Of a stretch of 64,000 nucleotides of DNA, positions 49,570 through 59,075 are shown piece after piece; position 1 is the first letter of the stretch, and each line of letters begins with the position of its first letter. The position numbers and the translations under genes were made by a program. The notes below the pieces were generated by a model. The model did no database searches, had not been told where the DNA came from, and saw only the letters and a list, made by a program, of their open reading frames with translations. The stretch is from positions 56,705,352-56,769,351 of the forward strand of contig JAOWCC010001634.1 of assembly GCA_030867875.1 (NCBI GenBank). The letters are read 5' to 3'. This DNA comes from Actinernus sp. WN-2022. Taxonomy: Eukaryota; Cnidaria; Anthozoa; Actiniaria; Actinernidae.

Positions 49570-52500
49570 ATGGTGAGACCACGTAGTGAACCACTTCCAC
49601 GGAGTCTAGCTCGAGAGGCAGGTGCTATTCTAGAGGAGAGAGATGGAATGCTCGAGGGGATGGAGATAGGTCGCCGTACTATCCGATGGCGCTTCTTCCA
49701 AGGTGTGGCAGGAGACTTGACTCCTAGGATCATGGAAAAGTTAGTTGCAAAGGTAACCACCAGCTTTTACCTGCGATACAGCTACACCTATCGCATTCGA
49801 AATGTCAATGACGGACGCGTGATTCTATTCTCCAAGACTGTCCCAGGCTCTCCATGGGTGAACATCCTAGAAGATGCAGAAGAGTGGATCAATAGCAAGG
49901 AGACAGCTCGATTGAATCCCGACAACATCACTCGACCAAATACCCAATGGGCCTTCGTTCGTTGGATCTACGTAGATGTCAAAGTCGTGATCGATCGTCA
50001 GCTTTTGTTGGGAACAGGTCCACTGCCCCAATGGCTTCGCCTTAAGAAAGGAATGCTTGCCCTTGATCGATATGGCGACAACCTATGTCTTTGGCGCTGC
50101 CTTGCCATGCATGAAGGAGCAAGAGTAGATAGGTGTTGCGTCAAAGCTCGAAAACTTGCCCAGAACTTCTATCGCCTGACAGCACCCACACAAGACGTTC
50201 CCAGAACTTCCTTAGACCAGCTGGAGGAAGTCGAGTTGCACTTTGGAATCGGTATTCGGGTGTACGAACCTACGGAGGATGGCGCTTGGCATCTGACGCG
50301 ACATGCAGCTCACTACAAGCATACGATGACGATTGGGATATACGAAGGACATGCTTTCTACATCAAGAACATCAACAAGCTAGGGCACATCTACGTATGT
50401 AACGATTGTAAGCAACGGTTCACGAAAGCCTCAGACCTTCACCGCCATGCAGATCGTTGTAGTCGTGGAGAAACAAAGATTGTTTGCCCTGGAAAGGTAA
50501 TCACAGTACCCCAGTCGGCATACGAAAAAGCCTTCTGGCCAGAGAGCACAGCCAGCAAAGTCGCTCTATGCTGGTTAGAACGCGAAACCAAAAGGATTGG
50601 ACAACACATTCATCATGCAGCTTGTGGGCATGGTGGAGAGCATTGGATCGAAGGAGCACCGGTCGACGGCTACGAACCTCTTTCGAAAACCATCTTTCAA
50701 TTTCATGGATGCTATTTCCATGGCTGCCCGAAATGCTTCCCTAAGGAAAGGAGGCTCTATCTCAAGACCTGTGAAAGAACGGCAAAGCTACAAGGAGCTG
50801 GTTATACAGTAGTGGAAGCTTGGGGCTGCTCCACAAAGAAGAAAAACAAACCGATCCCCACACCAACACAAACTGTCTACCCATACTTCATAGTTTACGA
50901 TTTCGAAGCCTATCTCGACACGACAAAAGGAAGACAACCAACGGACCACCTGACCATCGAAAACGTTCACGTTCCCATATCAGTATCAATTGCCGACACG
51001 TACAATCGAAAGTCAACCCACATCTGTCGACGCAATCCAAAAGAACTCATCGAAGCCTTCGTCGAAGAACTCCAGCAAAGAGCGAAAGCGATCCAAGAAG
51101 TCATTGCAGAACAGTTCTGCCCCAAGACACCTGAATTCTCTTTTGACACCCTACCAAAGAAACAACAAGCGAAGATCGACGAATGGATCCGCCAAGTTCC
51201 AGTAGTGGGATTCAACTCTGGCAGGTACGATCTCAATCTGATCAGGGAGCACTTCGTAGGAATCATTGCGGACACCTGTTCAAAGATCCTGGTAGCAAAG
51301 AAAGCCAATTCCACTATGTTCCTATTGACCCCAGATTTCCGTTTCCTTGATGTGATCAACTACCTTGGACCTGGAACTTCTTATGAACGTTGGATCAAGG
51401 CATATGGATGCGAATCGCAAAAGAGTTTCTTCCCATATGAGTGGTTCGATTCTCCAGACAAGTTGGATCACATTGGATTACCAGACTATCCAGAGTGGGG
51501 TTCGAAGTTGAAAAGAGAACATCTACTATCTATGTCAGAGTTCGAAGACTGTGAGTGCACCTTTCTCGACAAAGGAATGGAAACCTTTGCAGACTGGCTA
51601 CGGTACTACAACGACCTAGATGTAGTTCCATTCCTAGAGGCACTCGAAAAGATGCGAGATTTCTATCACGAGAAAGGAGTAGACATGCTGAAAGACGCAG
51701 TGTCCATTCCAGGAGTCTCACTACAGTTCCTACTTCGAGGTAGTGTAGAAAGGGGAGCTGAGATGTACGCTCCAAGTAAGGAAGCCTACCGCATGCTGAA
51801 AGACGCTGTCGTGGGAGGTCCAAGCATAGTGTTCACCAGACTCCACGAAGCAGGAGTGACTAAGATTCGTAGTCATCAGGGAGGAACTAAGACTTGTCGT
51901 AAGATTCTTGGATACGATGCCAACGCCCTATATCTTTCTACCATGGAATTCGAAATGCCTTGTGGAAAAGAAAAGGTTGTGCACTATGACGATCCAGGTC
52001 CAGCCACTGAAGGATTCGTTGAATGTCTGCTTGGTGGAACGTGGTTTGGATATGCAGAAGTAGACATCGAGATACCAAAGAAATTGTGGAAGGAATTTGA
52101 GGAGATGCCCCCCTTCTTCTACAACAAGAAAATCCCCAAAGAAGCAATCCCTCCAGAAATGATAGCCTACCTTGAGAAGACTGGTAGAAAGCTCAGCGAG
52201 GAAAAGAAGTTAGTTGGAAGTCTCTCTGGAAAGAAGTTGCTACTCTATGCTCCTCTTCTACTTTGGTATGTAGATCATGGCGCAGTGATCACTGCTGTCT
52301 ACCGCACGATAGATTACGAACCCAAAGAAATCTTCGGATGGTTCGTGGACCAAGTCACTGAGGCGCGACGCATGGGAGATGAAGACAAAGGTGAGGCTTT
52401 GCTGGCAGATGTGTTCAAGCTGCTAGGAAACAGCGCTTATGGAAAGTTGCTCGAAGACTTGGGACGCCAAACAAAGGTCACCTATACAAAAGATGAGAAG

Positions 52501-53160
52501 GTTGTGGACAAGGCATTGCGAAGTGTTTGGTTCGAAGACCTGGAAGAGATTGGTGATGCATATGAACTCGAGAGCCGAAAGGACCAGATCCGAATCAAAC
52601 GCCCTTTCCAAGTAGGTATCGCTGTGTACCAACTTGCAAAGCTGCGTATGCTCGAGTTCTACTACGACTTCCTCGATAAGTACATTGACCGAGATGATTT
52701 CGAATACATACAGATGGACACAGACAGTGCGTACATTGCCATCTCGGGAAATAGCCTCGATGAGGTTGTAAGACCGGAACTACGTGAGGATTTCGAAGCC
52801 AATAGGAAGGAATGGCTAGCTTGGGACAAGTGGAGCAGTCGTACGCCAGGACTCTTCAAACTCGAATTCGAAGGACAGCGCGCCATTGCCCTATGCTCGA
52901 AAGCCTACTACGTCGATACGGGTGGCAGCAAGAAGTATTCCGCTAAAGGTATGTCTAGGCGTCACAATGACATTTCGTGGGATCGATTCAAAGCAGCCCT
53001 CCAGGGTAGTATCGACATGGCGGAAAACCGAGGCTTCCGACTATTGCCAGAAGGTGTGGTAACCTACGACCAATGGAAGCTTGGGCTATCGGCTTACTAC
53101 GACAAAAGACGCGTTCTTCCCGATGGAATCCACACCGAGCCAATAGAGTACGCTGTTTAG
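49570..53160 (+). CDS. polB: Protein-primed family B DNA polymerase (Polinton B)
   Basis: 1196 aa, same length as copy A. The start at MVRPRSEPLP matches A; an upstream in-frame ATG at 49525 lies in the promoter repeat and is not used in A. All exonuclease and polymerase motifs are identical (YDFEAYLD, GFNSGRYDLNLI, YYNDLDVV, YDANALYL, LLGNSAYG, MDTDSAYI). Substitutions cluster around residues 157-210 (for example GARADKCNTSARK against GARVDRCCVKARK). The frame is intact, so the enzyme could work. It ends 4 bp inside the convergent integrase gene. Confidence 0.95.
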   Translation: MVRPRSEPLPRSLAREAGAILEERDGMLEGMEIGRRTIRWRFFQGVAGDLTPRIMEKLVAKVTTSFYLRYSYTYRIRNVNDGRVILFSKTVPGSPWVNILEDAEEWINSKETARLNPDNITRPNTQWAFVRWIYVDVKVVIDRQLLLGTGPLPQWLRLKKGMLALDRYGDNLCLWRCLAMHEGARVDRCCVKARKLAQNFYRLTAPTQDVPRTSLDQLEEVELHFGIGIRVYEPTEDGAWHLTRHAAHYKHTMTIGIYEGHAFYIKNINKLGHIYVCNDCKQRFTKASDLHRHADRCSRGETKIVCPGKVITVPQSAYEKAFWPESTASKVALCWLERETKRIGQHIHHAACGHGGEHWIEGAPVDGYEPLSKTIFQFHGCYFHGCPKCFPKERRLYLKTCERTAKLQGAGYTVVEAWGCSTKKKNKPIPTPTQTVYPYFIVYDFEAYLDTTKGRQPTDHLTIENVHVPISVSIADTYNRKSTHICRRNPKELIEAFVEELQQRAKAIQEVIAEQFCPKTPEFSFDTLPKKQQAKIDEWIRQVPVVGFNSGRYDLNLIREHFVGIIADTCSKILVAKKANSTMFLLTPDFRFLDVINYLGPGTSYERWIKAYGCESQKSFFPYEWFDSPDKLDHIGLPDYPEWGSKLKREHLLSMSEFEDCECTFLDKGMETFADWLRYYNDLDVVPFLEALEKMRDFYHEKGVDMLKDAVSIPGVSLQFLLRGSVERGAEMYAPSKEAYRMLKDAVVGGPSIVFTRLHEAGVTKIRSHQGGTKTCRKILGYDANALYLSTMEFEMPCGKEKVVHYDDPGPATEGFVECLLGGTWFGYAEVDIEIPKKLWKEFEEMPPFFYNKKIPKEAIPPEMIAYLEKTGRKLSEEKKLVGSLSGKKLLLYAPLLLWYVDHGAVITAVYRTIDYEPKEIFGWFVDQVTEARRMGDEDKGEALLADVFKLLGNSAYGKLLEDLGRQTKVTYTKDEKVVDKALRSVWFEDLEEIGDAYELESRKDQIRIKRPFQVGIAVYQLAKLRMLEFYYDFLDKYIDRDDFEYIQMDTDSAYIAISGNSLDEVVRPELREDFEANRKEWLAWDKWSSRTPGLFKLEFEGQRAIALCSKAYYVDTGGSKKYSAKGMSRRHNDISWDRFKAALQGSIDMAENRGFRLLPEGVVTYDQWKLGLSAYYDKRRVLPDGIHTEPIEYAV

Positions 53161-54200
53161 CGTCTAGGTACAAACAGAATTCCTTTTGGTGGTAGTTCTG
53201 TATCCCTAGGAACGACTTGTAGCTCTTCACGAACGAATCCACGTTTGGGTGCATCCTTCTCCTTCGCAAGGTAGTACAGCACAGGCTGTCCCGAAGATAC
53301 TACACTTCGTGAAATGGTGTATATTTGCAAACTCCACACAGGATCAGTAGCTCTACGTTTTTCACCTCCTTCCAATTCTCCTGGTGCATAAAGATATCGA
53401 ACTAGAACGTCGAATGGTAGACGCTCTTCTCTCAATCCAACCGTGCGCGAATATGTAGGAGTCTTCAGATCTACTTGTTGCGCCACTACAGAATTCGAAG
53501 GCTCTTTACCAGTCAACCGAGTCACCTCACTGTTCATGGCTTTGATAACCATTGGTAAACGAATTACCCATTCTCTACTACGCTCATCTGATCCTTCCGA
53601 AGTAAGCACCATCTCTTGTGCATACTGATACCCAAATAATCTCTCAGCTAGAGTCCTATTTGCTCTTTCAACAAAACTTTGCGCTCTATGATTACCAGCC
53701 TCACCTCGTTGAACTTTCGTACCATGTAGTTCTAGCGTTTCAGACATACGTCCCATGAATTCTCTACCAGGATCTACTTGCAAAGTCTTTGGCCATTCTA
53801 GTGGACTACGTTTATAGATTCGTTCGAATGCCGCAGCAACTTCACCACTATCTTTAGATGCCAAAGGTTCGGCTTCTTTGTATCGAGAAGCTACATCGAT
53901 TACCACTAATGCATACTTATATAGTTTCCTTCCACGTCCAGGACGATCGTGTGGTAGAAATATCAAATCAGCTTGGTGGACTTCATTTGGTTTCGATACA
54001 GTCCAATGTGGTCGTGGAATGTGTTTTGGTGGTGGTAGATATATTTGCCACATAGATTGCTTTTCCAACCAACTCCTAGCCACGTCTTCTGATGCTTTCG
54101 CTGCTACCGATAGCTTGCCAATTGCAGTGTGACCTTTCCAATAGCCCATAGGCCCATAGAAGATATTCGCAAGTTTAGAATCCATCATACATCTATACAT
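53157..54200 (-). CDS. int: DDE integrase (Polinton B)
   Basis: 347 aa, start MYRCMMDSKL. The catalytic residues in HQADLIFLP, LQVDPGREF and SFVERANRT are unchanged. Only a handful of substitutions separate it from copy A (for example KGHTAIG for KGHSAIG, EKDAPKR for EKAAPKR). Intact and probably functional. Confidence 0.9.
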   Translation of the reverse strand: MYRCMMDSKLANIFYGPMGYWKGHTAIGKLSVAAKASEDVARSWLEKQSMWQIYLPPPKHIPRPHWTVSKPNEVHQADLIFLPHDRPGRGRKLYKYALVVIDVASRYKEAEPLASKDSGEVAAAFERIYKRSPLEWPKTLQVDPGREFMGRMSETLELHGTKVQRGEAGNHRAQSFVERANRTLAERLFGYQYAQEMVLTSEGSDERSREWVIRLPMVIKAMNSEVTRLTGKEPSNSVVAQQVDLKTPTYSRTVGLREERLPFDVLVRYLYAPGELEGGEKRRATDPVWSLQIYTISRSVVSSGQPVLYYLAKEKDAPKRGFVREELQVVPRDTELPPKGILFVPRR

Positions 54201-54216
54201 TCTAACCTTCAACAGA

Positions 54217-54281
54217 TGAAAAAAAAAAGGAAGAATAAAGAAAGTCGTTGCGTGACCCTCTTCATTCTTCCTTTTTTTTTT
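54217..54281. terminator. Conserved hairpin 2, Polinton B
   Basis: Same stem as hairpin 2 of A with the loop in the same orientation relative to the element. One stem base differs (AAGAATAAAG instead of AAGAATGAAG). Confidence 0.6.
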
Positions 54282-54573
54282 AGTAGTAGCTTAGTAGTAG
54301 CTTAAGTAGCTTACTAGTAGCTTAGGTAACTTACTAGTAGCTTGCTAGTAGCTTAGGGCAACTCACCAGTAGCTTAGGGTAACTTACTAGTAGCTTACTA
54401 GTAGCTTAGGGCAACTCACTAGTAGCTTAGGGCAACTCACCAGTAGCTTAGGGTAACTTACTAGTAGCTTACTAGTAGCTTAGGGCAACTCACCAGTAGC
54501 TTAGGGTAACTTACTAGTAGCTTAGGTAACTTACTAGTAGCTTAGGTAACTTACTAGTAGCTAGTAGTAGTAT
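54282..54573. repeat. Tandem repeat array, Polinton B
   Basis: About 290 bp of CTTACTAGTAGCTTAGG-type units, with variants CTCACCAGTAGCTTAGGG. The array is about 1.8 times as long as in A and contains higher-order blocks. Confidence 0.85.
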
Positions 54574-55008
54574 CTATATCCATTTACTAATAGCGTATCC
54601 AACACCTAGCATTCCACCACCAACGTAGAGCAACTCGCCAGTCTTCTGATTGTTTGAGGGTTGGTAGTAGTCAGATAAGCGGGGTTCTTTCATCTCTTTG
54701 AGCCGTTTTAGCTCTTTACGTAACTTATCGGATCGCACTAAGGCTTCGTTGGTATCTCTTTGATCGTTGTGTGCTTTGCGTTCAAGACCTTCCTGCTCTT
54801 GTGCATAGTCATATAAGCTTTGACGTTTGATTCTATACGCTTTCATTTCGCGTTCTAGTTTTTCGACGGCCCTATCGTGTCTCTCTCGTTCTGCATCTAC
54901 ATCACCACTCTTTCCAAGCATTCTAGCTAGTATGCCACCACCAGTAAATGCCGTCGCATTCAAAACAGCGCCGAAAATAGACATTCCAATAGCTGCTAAC
55001 GTCGCCAT
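54574..55008 (-). CDS. 144-aa coiled-coil protein with hydrophobic ends (Polinton B)
   Basis: Same plan as the 143-aa protein of A: hydrophobic N-terminus, long charged helix, C-terminus LLYVGGGMLGVGYAI. One extra residue near the start (MATLAAIG) and a cluster of changes near residues 31-38 (GKSGDVDAERERH). Its ATG overlaps the stop of the 69-aa gene. Confidence 0.6.
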   Translation of the reverse strand: MATLAAIGMSIFGAVLNATAFTGGGILARMLGKSGDVDAERERHDRAVEKLEREMKAYRIKRQSLYDYAQEQEGLERKAHNDQRDTNEALVRSDKLRKELKRLKEMKEPRLSDYYQPSNNQKTGELLYVGGGMLGVGYAISKWI

Positions 55009-55217
55009 TACGGTATGATCTTTTGTTTCTCAAGATATTGCTTTGCGTATAAGCTACCGAGTATCACGGCAGTCCACTTTGCGTAATTCACTAGGGAAGA
55101 AGAAGGATCGCTAAGCATAGATTCCTTGGTAGTCTTTTTTACGATCCACCCAATACCAGAAGCGAGTCCAACGATTATAGATGCATCGGTTGCCGTCTTC
55201 ATCAATTCCTTATCCAT
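55008..55217 (-). CDS. Small membrane protein, 69 aa (Polinton B)
   Basis: Two hydrophobic segments are conserved with A (IIVGLASGIGWIV, YAKWTAVILGSLYA). The C-terminal tail is shortened and ends EKQKIIP. TATATATGTCGAG precedes the ATG. Confidence 0.55.
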   Translation of the reverse strand: MDKELMKTATDASIIVGLASGIGWIVKKTTKESMLSDPSSSLVNYAKWTAVILGSLYAKQYLEKQKIIP

Positions 55218-55254
55218 CTCGACATATATAAGTATGGTCTCGAGTCTTTAAGTG

Positions 55255-55602
55255 TTACTCCATGTCTAGTGCCGTTGGCTTTGCCGGAGCTGCAGGTTGT
55301 GTCGTGCTAACGGTGGCAACACGTTTATTGCCATCTACATACTTCTTGTACGCAAAGTACGTGCCAAACAATGTAGCGCCAGTACCAATGACTGCGAGGA
55401 TAGTCAGGCTTTCGAACCGACCTTTCTCTACGTCAGTTTCTTTACATGATTCGCTTTCGCGCATCAACTCTCTCTTTTGAGCTTCTTTAGCGAGTTTGTT
55501 GCTTAACGCTAGTGCTTTTCCAGCTGCGACGCGCTTTGGGTTTTTTATCTTAGTTGGTGCAGTCGTCGGAGGATTCGCAGTTATCTGGTCCGCTTCTTCC
55601 AT
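55255..55602 (-). CDS. Small basic protein with one membrane segment (Polinton B)
   Basis: 115 aa, one residue different from A near position 55 (CKETDVEKG against CKEVDVEKG). It overlaps the 181-aa gene by 53 bp, as in A. This overlap partly explains the strong conservation. Confidence 0.6.
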   Translation of the reverse strand: MEEADQITANPPTTAPTKIKNPKRVAAGKALALSNKLAKEAQKRELMRESESCKETDVEKGRFESLTILAVIGTGATLFGTYFAYKKYVDGNKRVATVSTTQPAAPAKPTALDME

Positions 55603-56095
55603 CTTGATTCGATATAGTAGATATATGTGAAGGTTCAACAGTTGTACCAGGAATGACTACGTGACCAGATATGTGGAATAGGACGCTAGCTAGAGCTACA
55701 AGGCGACCTGCTTTGAGCGATAGTAGGCCAGTCGCAGCACTGATTTCGTTGCGGACTAGAGGGTCTTCTTGTAGGTCCTTGATCAGGGCTTCTTGAGAAT
55801 CTATTGGTACTAGGTAGGCAACTAGGCGGGTAGCTAGACGTGTCACACCGTCGACTAAGCCTTTCGTTACTTGCTTAGCTAGAACGGCCTGATACCTCCT
55901 ATGCAACTTGTCTACTTCTTTCTCAGGAAGTCTAGAGATGTCTCCTAGGGAAAAGTTTTTACCTAAGTATTCTTTCGTTACGCCTGTTGCGGCTAAGATC
56001 GAAAGTGATTCACGATTGTCTGACGTAACGTCTAGGTTGGTTGGTGGTGGGCCTGTTACATCCTCGCCGAATATCTCGAGTATATCTTTATCCAT
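55550..56095 (-). CDS. Conserved 181-aa protein of the capsid block (Polinton B)
   Basis: Same length and plan as in A with a few substitutions (DKDILEIFG, EKEVDKLHRRY, EPSHISTISNQ). It overlaps the ATPase gene by 8 bp. Confidence 0.6.
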   Translation of the reverse strand: MDKDILEIFGEDVTGPPPTNLDVTSDNRESLSILAATGVTKEYLGKNFSLGDISRLPEKEVDKLHRRYQAVLAKQVTKGLVDGVTRLATRLVAYLVPIDSQEALIKDLQEDPLVRNEISAATGLLSLKAGRLVALASVLFHISGHVVIPGTTVEPSHISTISNQDGRSGPDNCESSDDCTN

Positions 56096-56711
56096 GATAA
56101 TATGTTGTAGGTGCTGGGAGCTCTAACACTACCTCGAAAGGATGGCGGAGACAGAAGCACATGCGAGCGAACTTATGGGAGCCAAGTATCATTCGTAACT
56201 CTTTGCATTCTTGCGAGCCTCCATAATCCTCAAATATCCTTTTACCATCTACGGCCGATGCTGTATGGAATGCTACTACGATAGCTACGTTCTCACGGAA
56301 GGGCTTACATATGCTCGTTAATTGTTGGGACAGCACCCAAACGGAAATCCCTATATGTCGTGCAGAAAAGGCTAAGTCCACTAGCTTGTCAGTTCGTTTC
56401 TTGACGTCCTTCGATGCGGCGCAATCATCGAGAATCAATAGAGTATTGGTACCTGACCAAAATGTTGCGCAAATACTCAAAGTAGCATCGATGGGATCTT
56501 GTGGTGGCGATATGACGAAGAAATGAGGATCTCGATTTGCGAATCCACGATAAGTTTTGTTGTGGGCATACGTAGGACAAATCAGTACTATGTAATCAAA
56601 CTTACCACGAAAGGCTCCACGAAGTTGTTCTATGAGAAACGCAGTCTTCCCACAATTCGTCGGACCGACTATGAGTGCGTTGAAAGGTATGTGCTCTACG
56701 AGAGAATCCAT
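56088..56711 (-). CDS. FtsK/HerA-type packaging ATPase (Polinton B)
   Basis: 207 aa. Walker A GPTNCGKTAFL and Walker B LLILDDCA are intact. About six substitutions relative to A, mostly near residues 58-79 (RDPHFFVISPPQDPIDATLS). TGATG overlap with the capsid gene is preserved. Confidence 0.85.
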   Translation of the reverse strand: MDSLVEHIPFNALIVGPTNCGKTAFLIEQLRGAFRGKFDYIVLICPTYAHNKTYRGFANRDPHFFVISPPQDPIDATLSICATFWSGTNTLLILDDCAASKDVKKRTDKLVDLAFSARHIGISVWVLSQQLTSICKPFRENVAIVVAFHTASAVDGKRIFEDYGGSQECKELRMILGSHKFARMCFCLRHPFEVVLELPAPTTYYHG

Positions 56712-57946
56712 CAGTATAATATACTCTGCAGAGATCTGTTCAATATCGTGACCTGAGCATCCGCAAGGACATAGATGTGCATTTTCACATTTCCACTTCC
56801 CTTTGCAGTTCTATGTATGCGAATGTCGATGTCCTTTCCACTGCCGGTTTGTGCCAAGCCATCACCATGAACGGTGGAATCCTTTGCTGTGCGACAATCG
56901 ATTAGGATAGCGAATCTATTTTCAAAGAACTTCTTTGGAGTCATGGAAGTATTGGGTGTACCAAACCAACCTCTTGCAGCCTCCCAGAAATCTAGGGGAA
57001 GCATGCCGCTTGGAAAGAGTCTGTTGGGAATCCCGTTGACATCTACTTCTACCTTCGAAATATCGGGATTCGAGAATGCTTCACTATCTCGCGTGCCAAT
57101 GGTAGGTGGATCTATGAATAGTAGAAGTAGTCCAGCAAAGGATCGTCGTGGAACATTAACGTTTTGAGATATCAAAGTATCAGATGTTTTAGCGATATCT
57201 ACTGTTTTGAAGTGAACAGCGTAGTTGTATAGGAATGCAGTACCTATTTCATATTTGTGAAGTGCATTACTAGCCAGCGTTTCGTTCCTGATTGCTTCGT
57301 ATTCTAGTTGGATGTTGGTAAGTTGGTACGTACCTATCTTCGTAGTATCCGATCCAATTACAACCTCGTTGGCAGACGCTAGAGTTAACTCGAACGTAAT
57401 GGTACTTTCTAAGGCATGTGGATATAGAACTCCATGTTGTGTCAGAATGTCAACATCTAAGGGAATCCTATACTTAGAACCACATGCAGTTAGGAGCGCG
57501 TTGTCTGCAGCAGATGAAGTACTTGCGTCACCAGCTTTCGATCGTAGCTTATTCAAGTTCTCTGATTGAATGCCTTGTTGTATTCTAGACTCTCTCTCCT
57601 GCGTAGATAGGTATACATCGGAGTATGTTTGTAGGAGGTCTGGCCTGACAAGGTCTTCTACTGTTTCAGCTCCCATCCTACAGATTCTACGCATGACCAA
57701 ACAGCGTCCAACGTTCGAAACGACTCTGTTATTCGCATGTCCACCAGATAGTACGATGTCGCCCAATAGCGCTAAGCTACCAGGTACTAGTACTACATCT
57801 TCTGCTAGCTTTGGAACTTCTACGTATAGAGTCTCACCTGGATTGGCAGATGATCGAGTGAAAGTTTTCCTATACAAGTCTCGCGGAGCCTTGAGTGCAT
57901 GAGGCTCTCTTCGTACTTGTGTGGGATCCAATGTTAACGAGATCAT
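56711..57946 (-). CDS. Major capsid protein candidate (Polinton B)
   Basis: 411 aa, same start and stop context as copy A. Fewer than ten substitutions were noticed (GHANNRVV, TNIQLEYE, SQNVNVPRR, NPDISKVEV, AARGWFGT, ENRFAILID). Strong constraint with many silent differences suits a structural shell protein. Confidence 0.65.
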   Translation of the reverse strand: MISLTLDPTQVRREPHALKAPRDLYRKTFTRSSANPGETLYVEVPKLAEDVVLVPGSLALLGDIVLSGGHANNRVVSNVGRCLVMRRICRMGAETVEDLVRPDLLQTYSDVYLSTQERESRIQQGIQSENLNKLRSKAGDASTSSAADNALLTACGSKYRIPLDVDILTQHGVLYPHALESTITFELTLASANEVVIGSDTTKIGTYQLTNIQLEYEAIRNETLASNALHKYEIGTAFLYNYAVHFKTVDIAKTSDTLISQNVNVPRRSFAGLLLLFIDPPTIGTRDSEAFSNPDISKVEVDVNGIPNRLFPSGMLPLDFWEAARGWFGTPNTSMTPKKFFENRFAILIDCRTAKDSTVHGDGLAQTGSGKDIDIRIHRTAKGSGNVKMHIYVLADAQVTILNRSLQSILY

Positions 57947-57980
57947 GTTGAATATAACTATATATGTAGATATGTTTAAC
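57947..57980. promoter_or_regulatory. Short bidirectional promoter 2, Polinton B
   Basis: 34 bp, the same sequence class as 39237-39270 read from the other strand: GTTGAATATAACTATATATG then TAGATATGTTTAAC. Confidence 0.7.
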
Positions 57981-59075
57981 ATGGCCTCTGAGGGTAGGTA
58001 TGATGAAAGAACTGATGAAGCTGAAAGAGGAAGAGACTACGACAACGATGATACTGTCAATGAAGAAGCACGGAAATTGGCGTCAGACTCTACGAATGTG
58101 GATCCGAGTGAATCATTAAACCTGAAAACTAGACGTGACTTCGCCAAGGAAGGTGCTCGACCAAAGAATCGGGAAACCTCGTTTACCGTAGAAGATAACG
58201 ATTACTTCGACGAACTCGTTGCGGAGGATGAGGATAGAATCAAACATCCGAAATTTAGCGATCGCCGCGTAGTCTTCAAAACAGGCACATCGGATGAACT
58301 GAAACGAATGCTATTTGATACTGTATGGAAACACTATGCGGATGTAGGGATTCGTGGAGGATTCCTTGAGATAACTGGAAAATGGGAGGCCAATAAGGAA
58401 CTGGGTAGAATCTATCTTCACGTACTTGGAAGTAAAGAGAAGCCCATACCTTTGACCACAGTGAAGGGTGAAAGATACCAAAGTATGGGTAAGGATCTCA
58501 AATTTGCCCTAGGCCCTACGGATGCAGAAAGAGAAGAACAAGTCCTCCAAGGTCAAGAAAAGGCCGCCGAACATCTCAAAGTAGAAGATAGCATACTTCT
58601 AAGCTCAACGTCAACTGAGGACCAGAAGGAAGCGGCTAAGGAATAGAAAGTACGCATCCATAACGAAATAGAATTACTCGAACGTCAAGAAGAAGCCATA
58701 CTAGAACGTATGTCACTACGTGAAAGGATCAAATACATTTTTAGAAAGCATGGAATGACCGTTCTTGCAGTGGTAACTTCCGTTGGAGCTATCGTTAGTA
58801 CGATAGTTTCCCTGTTGTCGAAATCCGTACCGAAACCAATAAAGACTGGTATTGATAAAGCAGCAGATGCAGTAAAGAAGGGATTGCAAACGACTGGGGG
58901 GTTGTTGAAAGAAATGGGAAAGAAACTTGGACAGATCCTACCTGGAATGATTGGATCGATTGCGAGTTTCATATTTACTATGGCTGGTAAAGCTCTGGGA
59001 GTACTAGCACAGAACGTTTGGTTATTCATCGTAGCAATAGTGGTGATCACTATAGAGCAATACAAACGACGTTAA
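57981..59075 (+). pseudogene. Membrane protein gene with premature stop (Polinton B)
   Basis: Homologue of the 364-aa protein of A. A TAG at 58644-58646 replaces a sense codon after residue 221 (EAAKE, stop). The remaining frame stays open to 59075 and keeps all hydrophobic segments. The product would lose the coiled coil end and membrane part unless the stop is read through or the downstream ATG at 58710 is used. It is the clearest inactivating change in copy B. Confidence 0.7.
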
